Origin: Planctomycetota bacterium
Lineage (GTDB): Bacteria > Planctomycetota > MHYJ01 > WSZJ01 > JACPWG01
Direction: 5' to 3'
DNA: 56,041 nt
Assembly: GCA_016197205.1 (NCBI GenBank)
Contig: JACPWG010000153.1
Span: 1-56,041 of the forward strand
A model generated the notes under the pieces. That model saw only the letters and a program-made list of their open reading frames with translations. It was not told the DNA's origin and searched no databases. Made by a program: the position numbers and the translations under genes. Every line of letters starts with the position of its first letter. Position 1 is the first letter of the stretch. Positions 45,501 through 54,352 of this stretch are shown piece by piece.

Positions 45501-46481
45501 TCAGCGGCGCCGCGCGGGATGAATCGGCGGCGCGGGCATCCAGGCCGCGCGCGCGAGCGTGTCGGAGCGTCGCACCAAGAGCAAGATTGCCGACCGGAGA
45601 GCGGGCCCGTTCGCCGCCTCCGCCGCCTCCGCCGCGTCCCCGTACGGCATTTCGATCGTGAAAGCGGCGGCTCCGAGGCACCCGCGCACCCAGTCGATCG
45701 AGTACCCCGACCCCTCCGACACGAGCTGGATGATGCGCGCGAAGCCGTTCGCCTCATAGCCCATCGCCTTCGTCAACTCACTGCCGAGGCGACTCTCCGC
45801 GGTCGTAAGTTCGGTCGCGCGCGCGCCGAAGGGCGCCAGCACGAAGCTCGCGGAGCGGTGTAGGTCGAGAAAGCCGACGATCGACCGGTGCGCCGCGAGA
45901 AAGAGCGCGACCGCGCCCGTCTCCGGCTCGGAAAAGGCCTTCGGTCCGGGATAGCGGTCCGCGCTCGGCGGCGGGCCCGCAGGCCGGCGCCAGTTCTCGC
46001 CCCACGCGAAGCCGAAGTTCCGGTTCAGGTCCACGCCGGCCGCGTTGGTCCGGGTCGTCGCCCACACGCCGTCGGGGTTGAGCATCGGCTGGACCCAGAG
46101 CACGTGCGACCGAAGCAGCGCGGCCGGCGCCGGCGCGCGCGCTTCGCGGAGCAGCCCGTCCACGGCCGTCAGCAGGTCCCGGTGGCTCAGCTCTGCGCCG
46201 TGGATCGAGGCGCCGACGAAAACGCCGGGGAGGTCATCCGAGGTCGACGCGGAAATACGCACGACCGTCAGTCGCCGCCCGGCGCGCGAGCGCCCGATGG
46301 TCGCGGTCGTGACCAGGTCGGGGTAGGCGGCCACCCACGCCCCGATGCGCTCGACCACCGCGCGGTATTCCTCTTCGGTCGCGGACGCCGGCGCGCAAGG
46401 AAGCAGGCAGCAGCAGCACCAGAGGAGCGCGACCCGACGCAACGCCGGGCGACCTCGGAATCGGGCGGCCACGCGTGTCAT
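45501..46481 (-). CDS. Secreted M14 zinc carboxypeptidase
   Basis: 326 residues from an ATG at 46481 after AAGGAAGG. The signal peptide is unusually Cys-rich (LLWCCCCLLPCAPASA). Zinc ligands HxxE in VGASIHGAELS and the later His in FLDLHRS, substrate-binding VDLNRNFGFAWG and the catalytic Glu in AAFTIEMPYGD are all present. It removes C-terminal residues from peptides or peptidoglycan fragments in the periplasm. Confidence 0.9.
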   Translation of the reverse strand: MTRVAARFRGRPALRRVALLWCCCCLLPCAPASATEEEYRAVVERIGAWVAAYPDLVTTATIGRSRAGRRLTVVRISASTSDDLPGVFVGASIHGAELSHRDLLTAVDGLLREARAPAPAALLRSHVLWVQPMLNPDGVWATTRTNAAGVDLNRNFGFAWGENWRRPAGPPPSADRYPGPKAFSEPETGAVALFLAAHRSIVGFLDLHRSASFVLAPFGARATELTTAESRLGSELTKAMGYEANGFARIIQLVSEGSGYSIDWVRGCLGAAAFTIEMPYGDAAEAAEAANGPALRSAILLLVRRSDTLARAAWMPAPPIHPARRR

Positions 46482-46586
46482 GTCACCTTCCTTCCGACCC
46501 CCATCAGGGCGGGGCCCAGACGAACAGGTGAACGGCACTTCGCGTACGCGCCACCGCTCGCGGCCTCCGACCCGCCGACCGCGGGA

Positions 46587-47354
46587 CTACCGCACCGCGA
46601 AGCGCTTCGCCCAAACGACGAGGGCGCGGACCGCCAAGTCCACGTTTTCGGCGGTCTCGGAGTCGTCCTCGCGCGACCGCGCCAGGCTGTGATCGCCGGG
46701 CACGACGACCAGCCGGGGCGGCGCTTTGCACTTCGCGGCGACGACGTACAGGGCCTCGAGACTGCAGAGCGGGTCGCGGTCGCCGCAGACCACAAGCGTC
46801 GGGAGCGTGAGCCCGGCCAGGGCCGCGGCCTCCGGCGATTCGGGGCCGGAGAGGGGGAACGTGAGGAGCGCCAGGCCCGCGAGGTCGTCGGCTCGGGCGG
46901 CGGCGCGGGAGAGGGCCACGGTACTGCCGAGCGACTTCCCCGCGACGACGACCTTGTGGACGCCCTCCAGTCGGCGCGCGAAGTCGAGCGCGGAGCCCAG
47001 ATCCTCGCGCTCGGCGGCCAGGTCGGCCGACGGGTGCGCGCCGGCGGTGAAGTAGGCCCAGTCGAAGCGCAGCGCCACGAACCCGGCCTCGGCGAGCGCC
47101 TCGGCCCCGCGCTTGAGGAGCGGCTTTTCGCAGTGGTACCCCTGGCCGGGGGCGAGCACGACCGCTGCGCCGTTCGGCCGGAAGGGCCGATGCAGGCTTG
47201 CGCGCACCAACGCCCCGCGGGGCGTCGACAGCTTCACCGATTCCGAAGCGGGCATGGGATCCTCCGCGCCGAGACGCATCCCCAGAGCGAGCGCGCAGGC
47301 GCAGGCCACGACGGCGATCGTGAGGAGCCTTCGGGTCACCGCATCGTGCGACAT
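46587..47354 (-). CDS. Alpha/beta hydrolase, TEX30/KANL3-like, exported
   Basis: 255 residues. An N-terminal hydrophobic segment (LLTIAVVACACALALGM) suggests export or anchoring. The nucleophile elbow is VVAGKSLGSTVAL, the acid is in VVCGDRDPLCS and the His in VVPGDHSLA. The LAPGQGYHCEKPLL oxyanion strand fits the TEX30/dienelactone-hydrolase group. The substrate is unknown. Confidence 0.78.
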   Translation of the reverse strand: MSHDAVTRRLLTIAVVACACALALGMRLGAEDPMPASESVKLSTPRGALVRASLHRPFRPNGAAVVLAPGQGYHCEKPLLKRGAEALAEAGFVALRFDWAYFTAGAHPSADLAAEREDLGSALDFARRLEGVHKVVVAGKSLGSTVALSRAAARADDLAGLALLTFPLSGPESPEAAALAGLTLPTLVVCGDRDPLCSLEALYVVAAKCKAPPRLVVVPGDHSLARSREDDSETAENVDLAVRALVVWAKRFAVR

Positions 47355-47921
47355 ACATCCCTCCGGGTGCGTTCAAGCCGATCCGCCGGAGGGGATTTCG
47401 CCTCGCCGTCGGCGGAGAGACGGGAGGGGCCGTGGGAAACTCCGGCACGCCCTCACGGTGCGGGCACTCGAATCCTACCACCCGCGCGCTCCGGAGGCAA
47501 GGAGCCGAGGTTGCCGGCCCCGCGGGCAGGACGCCTTGTCGCAGTCCCACGCCCGATGGGGATGGGATCCGCGGCGCTTAGGGCCCGTAAGAAAATAACT
47601 TGCTCGTTTGACGCGCACGGGGGCAACAAGAATTCTCGATGCTCGATTTTCAAGATTCAGACAAGGCTCCCGGTTCAGTTTTCAATGACCACCACGGAAC
47701 GTTGCCCGGGCGCGGAATCACGGACTCTGAGTACCGTCCCACAGAATTGGGTGACCAATTTCCTCGGCGATTGGTCACCGACTTCCGCGGAGCGGTACTG
47801 AGCCTTGAACTCTGAGCCTTGCCTGAAAATTGATCCTTGAGCCTTGAGCCTTTTCCTGCGGAGCTCCCCGGCTGCCGAGCCGCATGAGTTGTTCCTTTGC
47901 GGGCCCTCGCCGCAACGCGGC
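47355..47921. other. Gene-free stretch with repeat B4 and A/T-richer low-complexity blocks
   Basis: No supportable gene. Repeat B4 (47731-47798) is flanked by unusually A/T-rich tracts: 47636-47690 (GATGCTCGATTTTCAAGATT and on) and 47800-47850, where TGAGCCTTGA-like units repeat four times. The base composition is plainly unlike the genes. Confidence 0.55.
47731..47798. repeat. Repeat B, copy B4 (minimal palindrome)
   Basis: 68 bp: GTACCGTCCCACAGAATTGG, GTGACCAATT, a 9-bp centre and then ATTGGTCACCGACTTCCGCG with AGCGGTAC. The two inverted ends of repeat B are joined with no interior, giving a near-perfect palindrome. Confidence 0.75.
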
Positions 47922-48611
47922 TCATTCGGCGGGACCGCCGATCGTGAAGTGGAAGCCGCGACTCGACCATTCTTCCATCGCCTCCTCCGGGCCCATCGGT
48001 TGGACCATGCGCTTCCGGATGTCTTCCCATTCGCCCATGATGTGAACGCCATGGTCGAAGCCGAACAGCGAAACATCCACGCGCGGCCCGTCCGGTTCCT
48101 CGCCGAGGGCGGCGAGGCAGCGTTCCCAGCACTTCGGAGGCCGGAAGCCGTTCTGTCGGCCCCAATGAAGGCCACCCCAGGCCAACTTTCGGGCGGTGTC
48201 TTCTGGGCAGGGCTCCAACTTCGAGCTCGTCGCGTAATTCGGCAGCAGGTTTGCGTGCAGCTCGGCCTCGCTCAGCGGCAGCAGGGGGTAGCAATCCTTC
48301 AGCCCGAGGCCGAAGACGTCGATCAGGTACGCATGCCCATACAGCAGGGCCTCGGCGCGGCGGAGGGTCAGCAGCACGGCGAGCCCGCTCCTGCGCCAGT
48401 CTCGATTCAGGAAGCTCCCGTGGTAGCTCCCCTCGAACCAGGCTGGGCCGGCCAGGAGGCCTCGTTCGCAGCTCACATCGGGGACGCCGGAGCGCGCGGA
48501 AATGATGCTCACGGGATCGTGGAGACTCCGCTTCGACTTGCCCCGACAGCAGAACTTGTACTTCTTCCCGCTGCCGCAGGGGCACGGTACGTACGGATCC
48601 AGGTCTTTCAC
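47922..48611 (-). CDS. SEC-C zinc-motif protein
   Basis: 229 residues from a GTG at 48611 with GGAGGG nine bases upstream. The N-terminus carries the SEC-C zinc motif PCPCGSGKKYKFCCRGKSK (about 8-26), as found at the tail of SecA and in many adaptor-like proteins. The rest (30-229) is a mixed alpha/beta domain I do not recognise, with blocks LAWGGLHWGRQNGFRPPK and SLFGFDHGVHIMGEWEDI. The SEC-C part probably mediates binding to a partner protein. Confidence 0.75.
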   Translation of the reverse strand: MKDLDPYVPCPCGSGKKYKFCCRGKSKRSLHDPVSIISARSGVPDVSCERGLLAGPAWFEGSYHGSFLNRDWRRSGLAVLLTLRRAEALLYGHAYLIDVFGLGLKDCYPLLPLSEAELHANLLPNYATSSKLEPCPEDTARKLAWGGLHWGRQNGFRPPKCWERCLAALGEEPDGPRVDVSLFGFDHGVHIMGEWEDIRKRMVQPMGPEEAMEEWSSRGFHFTIGGPAE

Positions 48612-48821
48612 GAAAAGGTCCCTCCATCGTCCACCGACACGCGCGCCAGGAAGCGCAGCTCCACGAGTCGCGGGCAGGACTGCCGCCCGACCCCCGGTCG
48701 CTTGCTTCAGCGCGCAAGCTCTGGAGCGGCACGGCGCGCGGTCCTCCGACCGCAGCCTGAGCCGCGCCGCTTTTGCCATCGCATCGGTCCCCGGGCCGCG
48801 GCGCGGCCCGACGGCGCCGCG

Positions 48822-49787
48822 CTACTTGGCCTTTTCGCGGTACACTTGGCCGGCACTCGTCACGCGGATCACGGCCTTCTCCGTCGCCAGCTCGTGACAA
48901 CCGAACGGCAGGAGGTCGGGGGTCGACGTGATGTTCTGCCCGTTCATCGCGATGGAGTACTCCCCGTCCGAGCCCGGCGAGTGGCGGTCGGTCGCCAGCT
49001 CGGTGATTCCGAACTCGGCGCCGAACACCTCGAACACGATGCCGCTGACGTTCACGTACCGTAGGCCATGCACCATTTCCCGGATCCAGGCCGCCTGTTC
49101 GGAGTTTTTTCGCTCCTCCCAAAACCGGACCGCGTCGCGGTACTCCGCGAGCCCGCGTTGGGCGTCACCGAGGCCCCAGAGCTTTAGGGCGTACTTGCCG
49201 CGCACCACCGCCAAGTTGCCGGCGAGCCGGTCGGCGAAGTTCCCGAAGGAGGCCGCGCGGGTCGTGTCCCTCGCCGCACGATCGGACGTGGTCCGGATCG
49301 CCGCCTCGTAGCCATGAAAGAGCGCCTCCAGACGCTTCGAGTCCTTGGCCTTGGCTGCCCGGCCGAGGGCGTCCTCCATCGTGGACTGGACGTTTTCCTC
49401 GTCCTCCGCGTTGCCCCCGACCCGAAACAGCATGTCGAAAATCGGCCCGAGATCCGCGAGCGCCGCATCGAGATCATCCGCCATGACGTGGCACCAGAAG
49501 ATCGCACGCCGAACCTGGCCGGACGCCGCAAGGTACTTTGGATCGTCCGGGGACAGGGCGGCCTGCCATGCGGCGTCTGCTTTCGCGTAGGCGACCGCAG
49601 CCTCAGCGTACTTCTTCTGTTGGTTCAGCGACCTCCCCTCGTCGCAGAGGCGGTTCCCCTCGTCTCGCCCGTCCGTGGGCTCCTTGCCGGCAACGAGCGG
49701 CGGGAAAAGCGCGGCGCAGAGTGCGGGGAGCCAGAGCGCGATGAGCCGCAGCGCGATCCGCGCCTGCTGGGCACTTTTTGCCGCCAT
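48822..49787 (-). CDS. Secreted helical (TPR-like) protein of unknown function
   Basis: 321 residues from an ATG at 49787. Signal peptide (ALRLIALWLPALCAALFPPL, cleavage near VAGK). Residues 45-240 are helical and TPR-like (EGRSLNQQKKYAEAAVAYAK, GDAQRGLAEYRDAVRFWEER). A strand-rich C-terminal part follows (YVNVSGIVFEVFGAEFGI). No family recognised. It and the gene at 50104 are both secreted unknowns on the same strand, separated by repeat A4. Confidence 0.6.
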   Translation of the reverse strand: MAAKSAQQARIALRLIALWLPALCAALFPPLVAGKEPTDGRDEGNRLCDEGRSLNQQKKYAEAAVAYAKADAAWQAALSPDDPKYLAASGQVRRAIFWCHVMADDLDAALADLGPIFDMLFRVGGNAEDEENVQSTMEDALGRAAKAKDSKRLEALFHGYEAAIRTTSDRAARDTTRAASFGNFADRLAGNLAVVRGKYALKLWGLGDAQRGLAEYRDAVRFWEERKNSEQAAWIREMVHGLRYVNVSGIVFEVFGAEFGITELATDRHSPGSDGEYSIAMNGQNITSTPDLLPFGCHELATEKAVIRVTSAGQVYREKAK

Positions 49788-49965
49788 GCGTGTCCTACCG
49801 ACGGGTGTCCCGGACGAAACTGTCGACGAGCCGGGTTGTCCTGCGGCTGCCGAGGCGTCGAGTTGTGGAAGGTCGGAGGAGCGGGCACGTCGGCGTTCCC
49901 GACGAGGCGAGAAAGGCACTCGGTCGAGTCGCCGCTCGGTCGGCCGCGCCGGCACCCAGCGCCTT

Positions 49966-50090
49966 GCGCCCGCACAAGAATTCCATCACATCTTCGTGGA
50001 TCGACCGATGCCCGGGGGCGGGGCCCAAAGGGCCGCGCCCCTCAGAAGCCTCGAGGACGGGGTCTGCACAGTTATTTTTGCGCGTGCCCT
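49966..50090 (+). repeat. Repeat A, copy A4 (both ends present)
   Basis: 125 bp: left end GCGCCCGCACAAGAA, interior CGTGGATCGACCGATGCC, right end TTATTTTTGCGCGTGCCCT. Compared with A1 it lacks about 20 bp of the GC-rich centre. It ends 13 bp before the stop of the gene at 50104. Confidence 0.7.
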
Positions 50091-50103
50091 TTGCGCCGTC
50101 CAC

Positions 50104-51231
50104 CTACCGCTTCGCGACCAGATCCTTGAATTCGAAGGCGACCGTGTCCGTCGCTTTTTCGAGCGGGAGCCAGAGCCGTAGCCGGGTCTTTTCGATGCCA
50201 CCGGCCTTGTCGAGACTGCCGGTGTTCAGCTTGAACGTGACGCGCGCGCGCTTCCCGTCCCCTGCGACGACCAGGACCGTGGGCGACACGCGCGCCCCCT
50301 GCTCGTCGGTCAGCTCGGCCCGCACGCCCGAGAAGGTCTCGAGACTTTCCTCGGGAGGCGCTCCCCAGCCGCCCTGCCTGACGGACTCCCCCTCGGCGGT
50401 CGATGGGAACGAGAACTCCAGCAGGACGAACCGTCCATCGCGTCCGAGGCTCTCGAGGGTCGCGACTTCGTTCCCTCCGTGCACGGCCTCTGTGCGCGGG
50501 CAGCCGAGCGCCAGTCCCGCGATCTCGACGGCCACGGTTTTCGGGACCCGTTGGAGCTTGCCTCGTACCGCGAAAGCGGACAGGCCGGGCCAGGGGTCGG
50601 CCGGGTCCTTCCCCGGGCGCTGCTGAGGGCGGCCGGAAAAGAGATCAAGCCCCAGGAGGTCGCACGACTTTCCGGCGGCATCCTTCTGGTCGGCGACCGA
50701 CACCTCGGCGAACGACCAACTCAGGCGCGGCTCCCCCAGAAGCCAGAGTGCGGAGGGGCGATCGTGCATAGGATCCGTCGAGTGGTGTCCGATCTCCACT
50801 TGCGAGAAGCGCGCGACCAGCCCACCTTGGACCGCATAGCGATAGCTCGTCCCCGCGGCTGGGAAGAGATTGAGCGCATAGTCGTCGCCGATCGTGCCCC
50901 CGCCCCAGGTCGCGTCCGCCTTTTCCAGGATCGCAACCAGACACTCCCAGGCGGGCCGCTCCTTGAAGGTCCCTGTGAAGGTCTTGCCGCCGCAGGCGCC
51001 CTTGGGGTCGAGGACCTTTTCGAAGCCCATGGCCTTCGCGACGCGCTCGGCCGCTTCGAGCGCGGGCATGTCCTTGACGACAAGGTCCATCAGGGTGGCC
51101 GGCGGACTCTCCTGGATGCGCACTGTGCCCCTCGGCCCGGCGGGCTGGGCCGGGACGCACGGGCAAAGGGTGAGTGACAAGGCGGCTGCGAGCGTCACCG
51201 CACCCGGGAGGATCCGATGCAGGACTTCCAC
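50104..51231 (-). CDS. Secreted protein with STN-like N-terminal domain, function unknown
   Basis: 375 residues, signal peptide about 1-30 (VTLAAALSLTLCPC). Residues about 47-120 (LVVKDMPALEAAERVAKAMG, then FTGTFKERPAWECLVAILEK) resemble the short STN domain at the front of secretins and TonB-type receptors. No secretin or barrel domain follows. The remaining 250 residues are strand-rich and unrecognised. Confidence 0.6.
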   Translation of the reverse strand: MEVLHRILPGAVTLAAALSLTLCPCVPAQPAGPRGTVRIQESPPATLMDLVVKDMPALEAAERVAKAMGFEKVLDPKGACGGKTFTGTFKERPAWECLVAILEKADATWGGGTIGDDYALNLFPAAGTSYRYAVQGGLVARFSQVEIGHHSTDPMHDRPSALWLLGEPRLSWSFAEVSVADQKDAAGKSCDLLGLDLFSGRPQQRPGKDPADPWPGLSAFAVRGKLQRVPKTVAVEIAGLALGCPRTEAVHGGNEVATLESLGRDGRFVLLEFSFPSTAEGESVRQGGWGAPPEESLETFSGVRAELTDEQGARVSPTVLVVAGDGKRARVTFKLNTGSLDKAGGIEKTRLRLWLPLEKATDTVAFEFKDLVAKR

Positions 51232-52002
51232 GTGATCGCCTCCGTGCTAACGAACGGGAGTTGCCTTTACACTCGCTGGGGATTCGATTGCCGGGACTCC
51301 GCCGCGCCCCCGCGCCGTCGAGCACCGAGTCTGCGCACGCTTTCCCCCGATAGCAGGGGCGGATCCGACCCGATTCTACCCATGCCGCCCTTCAGGGCCT
51401 AGAAGAAGTCACCGCCCACCTTGGCGCCAGCCTCGCCGGGCGGCGGAGTGTTTGCCGGGGTCCTGCGCCGACGTCCACGGACGAAGCTGGTCGAGATCGG
51501 GACGCCGAAGCCGAATCTGCGAGGACGCCTCTCGCGGGGCCGGACCAGACTCATCTCCGGCCGCGCGAAGGCGGTGGAGGCACGCAGCTCCGGCACCGGG
51601 GGACTTCGAACCCAAATGCCGCGCTCCGGCCCCTTCTGCGCATTTTTCGCCAAATTCCGGCCGGAAGCGTGCGGATCCCTCCGCGGAATCGTATTCATCT
51701 CCTGAACCCCTTTCGGAGGAACCCCCATGCTGATTCAACAAGCCGAAATGAAGCTAAAATCAATCTCTCAGTGCGTTGCCAGCGATTTTCGCCGGCAGAG
51801 GAGGGTGGACTCAGCGCCCGGCCTCTGCGTCTCCGCGTCTCTGTGTAAACGTCCCGCATTCGACCCACACGGATGGTCCGGATTTCAAATTGCAAAAAGT
51901 CAAATTTCAAATTTCAAATTTCGCCCGCGGCTGGTTGGGACGCGGAGCCATGATCTAGCCACTTGCCGCACTCGGTCGCGTTTAGCCTTTTTTCGGGTCG
52001 TT
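51232..52002. other. Gene-free stretch with environmental repeat fragments
   Basis: No convincing gene. A good ribosome site and ATG (GGAGGAACCCCCATGCTG, ATG at 51727) open a frame that soon runs into repeat sequence. It contains one arm of repeat H near 51823-51848 (GCCTCTGCGTCTCCGCGTCT) and an A/T-rich tract at 51885-51925 (ATTTCAAATTTCAAATTTCG). Confidence 0.45.
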
Positions 52003-52914
52003 GTGCTGATTCGTACCGCCGCGTTCGTGATGACACTTTCGCCGGCCTGCCTCGCCGGAGACATCGCCTGCCTCGACTGGCAGAAGGACCTCCCCGCCGC
52101 CGAAGCCTTGGCGCGAAAGGAGGGCAAACGGGTGCTTTGCTTCGTCCTCCTCGGAGACCTCACCGCGGACGACTGCTGAGGGGCGGGACAGATGATGGGA
52201 CGCGTGACCTTCCGTGACCGCGCGGGGGTCCAGGGTGTCGCCGCCGACTTCGTACCTACGTGGAAGAACGCGCAACCGGGGTGTCGGGTGGGGAAGGTCG
52301 ACGCGCGCACCTTCGAGCAGTTCGCAGGCAAAAAGGCCGCGCCGCACGAAGGCGACTTCGCGGGAGACCTCATGGCCGAGCTGCCGAACGGCCAGGCGAG
52401 CGAAAACGTCGCCACGCTCATCGCGACCGCGGACGGGGAGCTGCTGCACATCGTCCCCGGCCTCTGGCACGCCGCTGACTTCCTCAACGAACTCACGTTC
52501 GCCCTCTCCGTGCAGGACGCACTGCGGGCGGCGGGGGACGACCCGAAGGCGCGGCGGGAGTCGGTCGTGCAGGCGCACCGCGACCGGCTGGCCCGGCTCG
52601 GCTCCTGGCCGGACGGCCTGCCGCGCAGGGTGATGGAGCTTGCCCACCGAAAGATGATCGAGCAGCCGCTCCGCAACGCCGCGACCGTTGAGCCCCTGGC
52701 GGAGTTCGTCGCCTCCCCCGCGAAGGAACTGGGTCCCAAGATGCAACGCCTCCAGCAGACCCTCGCGCGCCGGCAGCACGAGGGGCGCGATCCGTCGCCG
52801 GTCGTGCGCCTCCTGCAGGCCTTCGAGCCGCTCCTGAAGGCGGGGCGGTTCCACGAGGCGGAAGCACTGCTCGAGCGCGCGCTCGAGCTGGTTCAAGGAT
52901 CCGACGGCACGTAG
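52003..52914 (+). CDS. Secreted thioredoxin-like protein with in-frame TGA (possible Sec)
   Basis: A single frame from a GTG at 52003 to TAG at 52912-52914 is interrupted only by TGA at 52177-52179 (codon 59). Signal peptide LIRTAAFVMTLSPACLAG, then DWQKDLPAAEALARKEGKRV and LCFVLLGDLTADDC, the TGA, and GAGQMMGRVTFRDRAGVQG. The strands and helices around the TGA follow the thioredoxin-like pattern, with Cys-TGA where the redox centre should be. The C-terminal part continues with ATADGELLHIVPGLWHAADF and a helical tail. Read-through would give 303 residues with a Cys-Sec pair. Alternatives are a TGC or TGG mutated to TGA, or a separate downstream gene starting at the ATG pair at 52192, which has GAGGGG upstream. 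No clear SECIS hairpin is visible by eye. Confidence 0.5.
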
Positions 52915-52930
52915 TTCGGAGGAAGCCATC

Positions 52931-53134
52931 GTGAAGAAGCTGCTGCCCCTGCACGCGGGCCTGCCGGCCCTTTGCGCCGTGGCGGCGTTCGCGAAGGACT
53001 CGACCTGCGACGACCCGGCCTCCCTCGCCGCCGAAATCGCGCGCATGCGCCCGGAGCGGCAGGTCTGGAAGGGGAGCCTCGGGCGCACCTGCCCCAACCG
53101 CCGCGCGGGCCATCGCGAGCTTTGCGAACGCTGA
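52931..53134 (+). CDS. Short secreted protein, probably a truncated paralogue
   Basis: 67 residues from a GTG at 52931 with GGAGGA seven bases upstream, 16 bp after the thioredoxin-like gene. Signal peptide KKLLPLHAGLPALCAVAAFA, then IARMRPERQVWKGSLG, after which the sequence becomes Arg-rich and stops. The opening resembles the start of secreted thioredoxin-fold proteins. The downstream part is probably deleted or frameshifted. It is in one transcript with the preceding gene. Confidence 0.45.
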   Translation: MKKLLPLHAGLPALCAVAAFAKDSTCDDPASLAAEIARMRPERQVWKGSLGRTCPNRRAGHRELCER

Positions 53135-53193
53135 AAACAGCCGGTCACGCAGCCTCACATGTTTTTTCAACAAGCCGAAGTACCGGCAGCTTT

Positions 53194-54216
53194 CTAAGAC
53201 TCGGAAGTAGAGCTGGAGTCCGGAGCGGCACCTTCACCTTCCAATCCCGGAACCTCGAAGCTCGGCCACCTTCCACCCGGCAACCTCCTCCTGGCCGCGA
53301 ACTCACCGAGATCGACCTCGGCGCCACCAGCCTGGACCCAAGTTCTTCGCCAGTCCTCGGCGGAGAGTTCCTTTCTCTCGAGTCTCTTGAGCAGGTCCTC
53401 CGGGTTGAACTCGACCCCATCCTTCGAGACGGACCATCGGGGAACGAGGGACAGCGACCACCCACGATCCACGAGGACAAGCGAGAGCGCAGCGGCCACG
53501 AGTCCGCGCGCGGCTTCCTCGAGCTGCTCGCGCGTCGGCTTGACGCCCGGCGGCACCTGGCCCTGGCCCAGCTTCCAGAGTTCGTCCACCCTTTCGGGAA
53601 CGATCATGGCTGTGAGCCCCTTGAGCGCCTGCGACTGGCCTCGCAGTCTCTCCTCCCAGCGAGGGATCAGCAGCCTGGGATCGGCAAGTCTGGTGGCAAT
53701 CCGCTCGGCAAAAGCCTCGGTCGCTTCCCTGCGACCCCAAGCCGTGTCTCCTCCTTCCCGGATCAGGATCCACCGGCGCGACCCGTCGCGCAGCTCCAGA
53801 CAAGTCCACCATGCCGAAAAGAACCCGTCCGGAAACGGCGCGCCGACCACGTCCGACAACCGGATGACCGTCATTCCATCGCGCGCGCCGAAGAAGACAA
53901 GCGCATCGTGGGTCTCGGCCAGGAGCGTAATATCCTCGGCGCGGGGGCCTTCGCGGCGGGAGAGCAGGACCGCAAACCGGAAGTACTCCATCGGCAGGTG
54001 CGCCATGCGAAGGCGTAAAGCGGTCCTTCGCTTCCACCAGGAGTCGAGGCAAGCCGTCACGCGGGAGAGCCGGAAGGCAAACGCCAGCGTGCCGGCAAGA
54101 ACTCCCGCCGCGACCGCAATCCGGAGGAGCGGCGCGCCCATGGCGCGCAGCCCAAGCCCGATGACGAGCCCTGCCGCGCCGCCCGCGAGGATGGCGCCAA
54201 ACAGAGTCCCCCCCAT
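53194..54216 (-). CDS. Membrane protein of unknown function
   Basis: 340 residues from an ATG at 54216. Two hydrophobic segments near the N-terminus (FGAILAGGAAGLVIGLGL and IAVAAGVLAGTLAFAF) precede a soluble domain with strands (DALVFFGARDGMTVIRLSD, TCLELRDGSRRWILIREG) that may be PH-like. A helical C-terminal half ends in acidic Ser-rich residues. Its 5' leader is repeat D3; longer readings simply translate that repeat. Confidence 0.55.
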   Translation of the reverse strand: MGGTLFGAILAGGAAGLVIGLGLRAMGAPLLRIAVAAGVLAGTLAFAFRLSRVTACLDSWWKRRTALRLRMAHLPMEYFRFAVLLSRREGPRAEDITLLAETHDALVFFGARDGMTVIRLSDVVGAPFPDGFFSAWWTCLELRDGSRRWILIREGGDTAWGRREATEAFAERIATRLADPRLLIPRWEERLRGQSQALKGLTAMIVPERVDELWKLGQGQVPPGVKPTREQLEEAARGLVAAALSLVLVDRGWSLSLVPRWSVSKDGVEFNPEDLLKRLERKELSAEDWRRTWVQAGGAEVDLGEFAARRRLPGGRWPSFEVPGLEGEGAAPDSSSTSES

Positions 54217-54230
54217 CGCCGCTCCCCACC

Positions 54231-54289
54231 AGGCGGAAGCCCTGCACCACAAGGGCTCGCAGCCGGCAGCGAAGGACACTTGCAAGAGG
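54231..54289 (-). repeat. Repeat D, copy D3 (partial)
   Basis: Minus strand reads GAGCCCTTGTGGTGCAGGGC then TTCCGCCT, as in D2, but the second hairpin arm is broken. It ends 14 bp before the start codon of the gene at 54216. Confidence 0.55.
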
Positions 54290-54352
54290 ACACCCCGTGC
54301 CCCGACCGAAGAGCGGCGGCGGCCGGTCCGCGGGTTCCCGGCCAACGCAGGT

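Noticed and set aside
48612..48779. N-terminal extension of the SEC-C protein
   Set aside because: The extension is Arg/Ala-rich and the GTG at 48611 has a strong ribosome site.
51399..51733. Frames of about 110 codons on both strands near 51.5 kb
   Set aside because: Neither has a recognisable fold, ribosome site in the right place or neighbour support.
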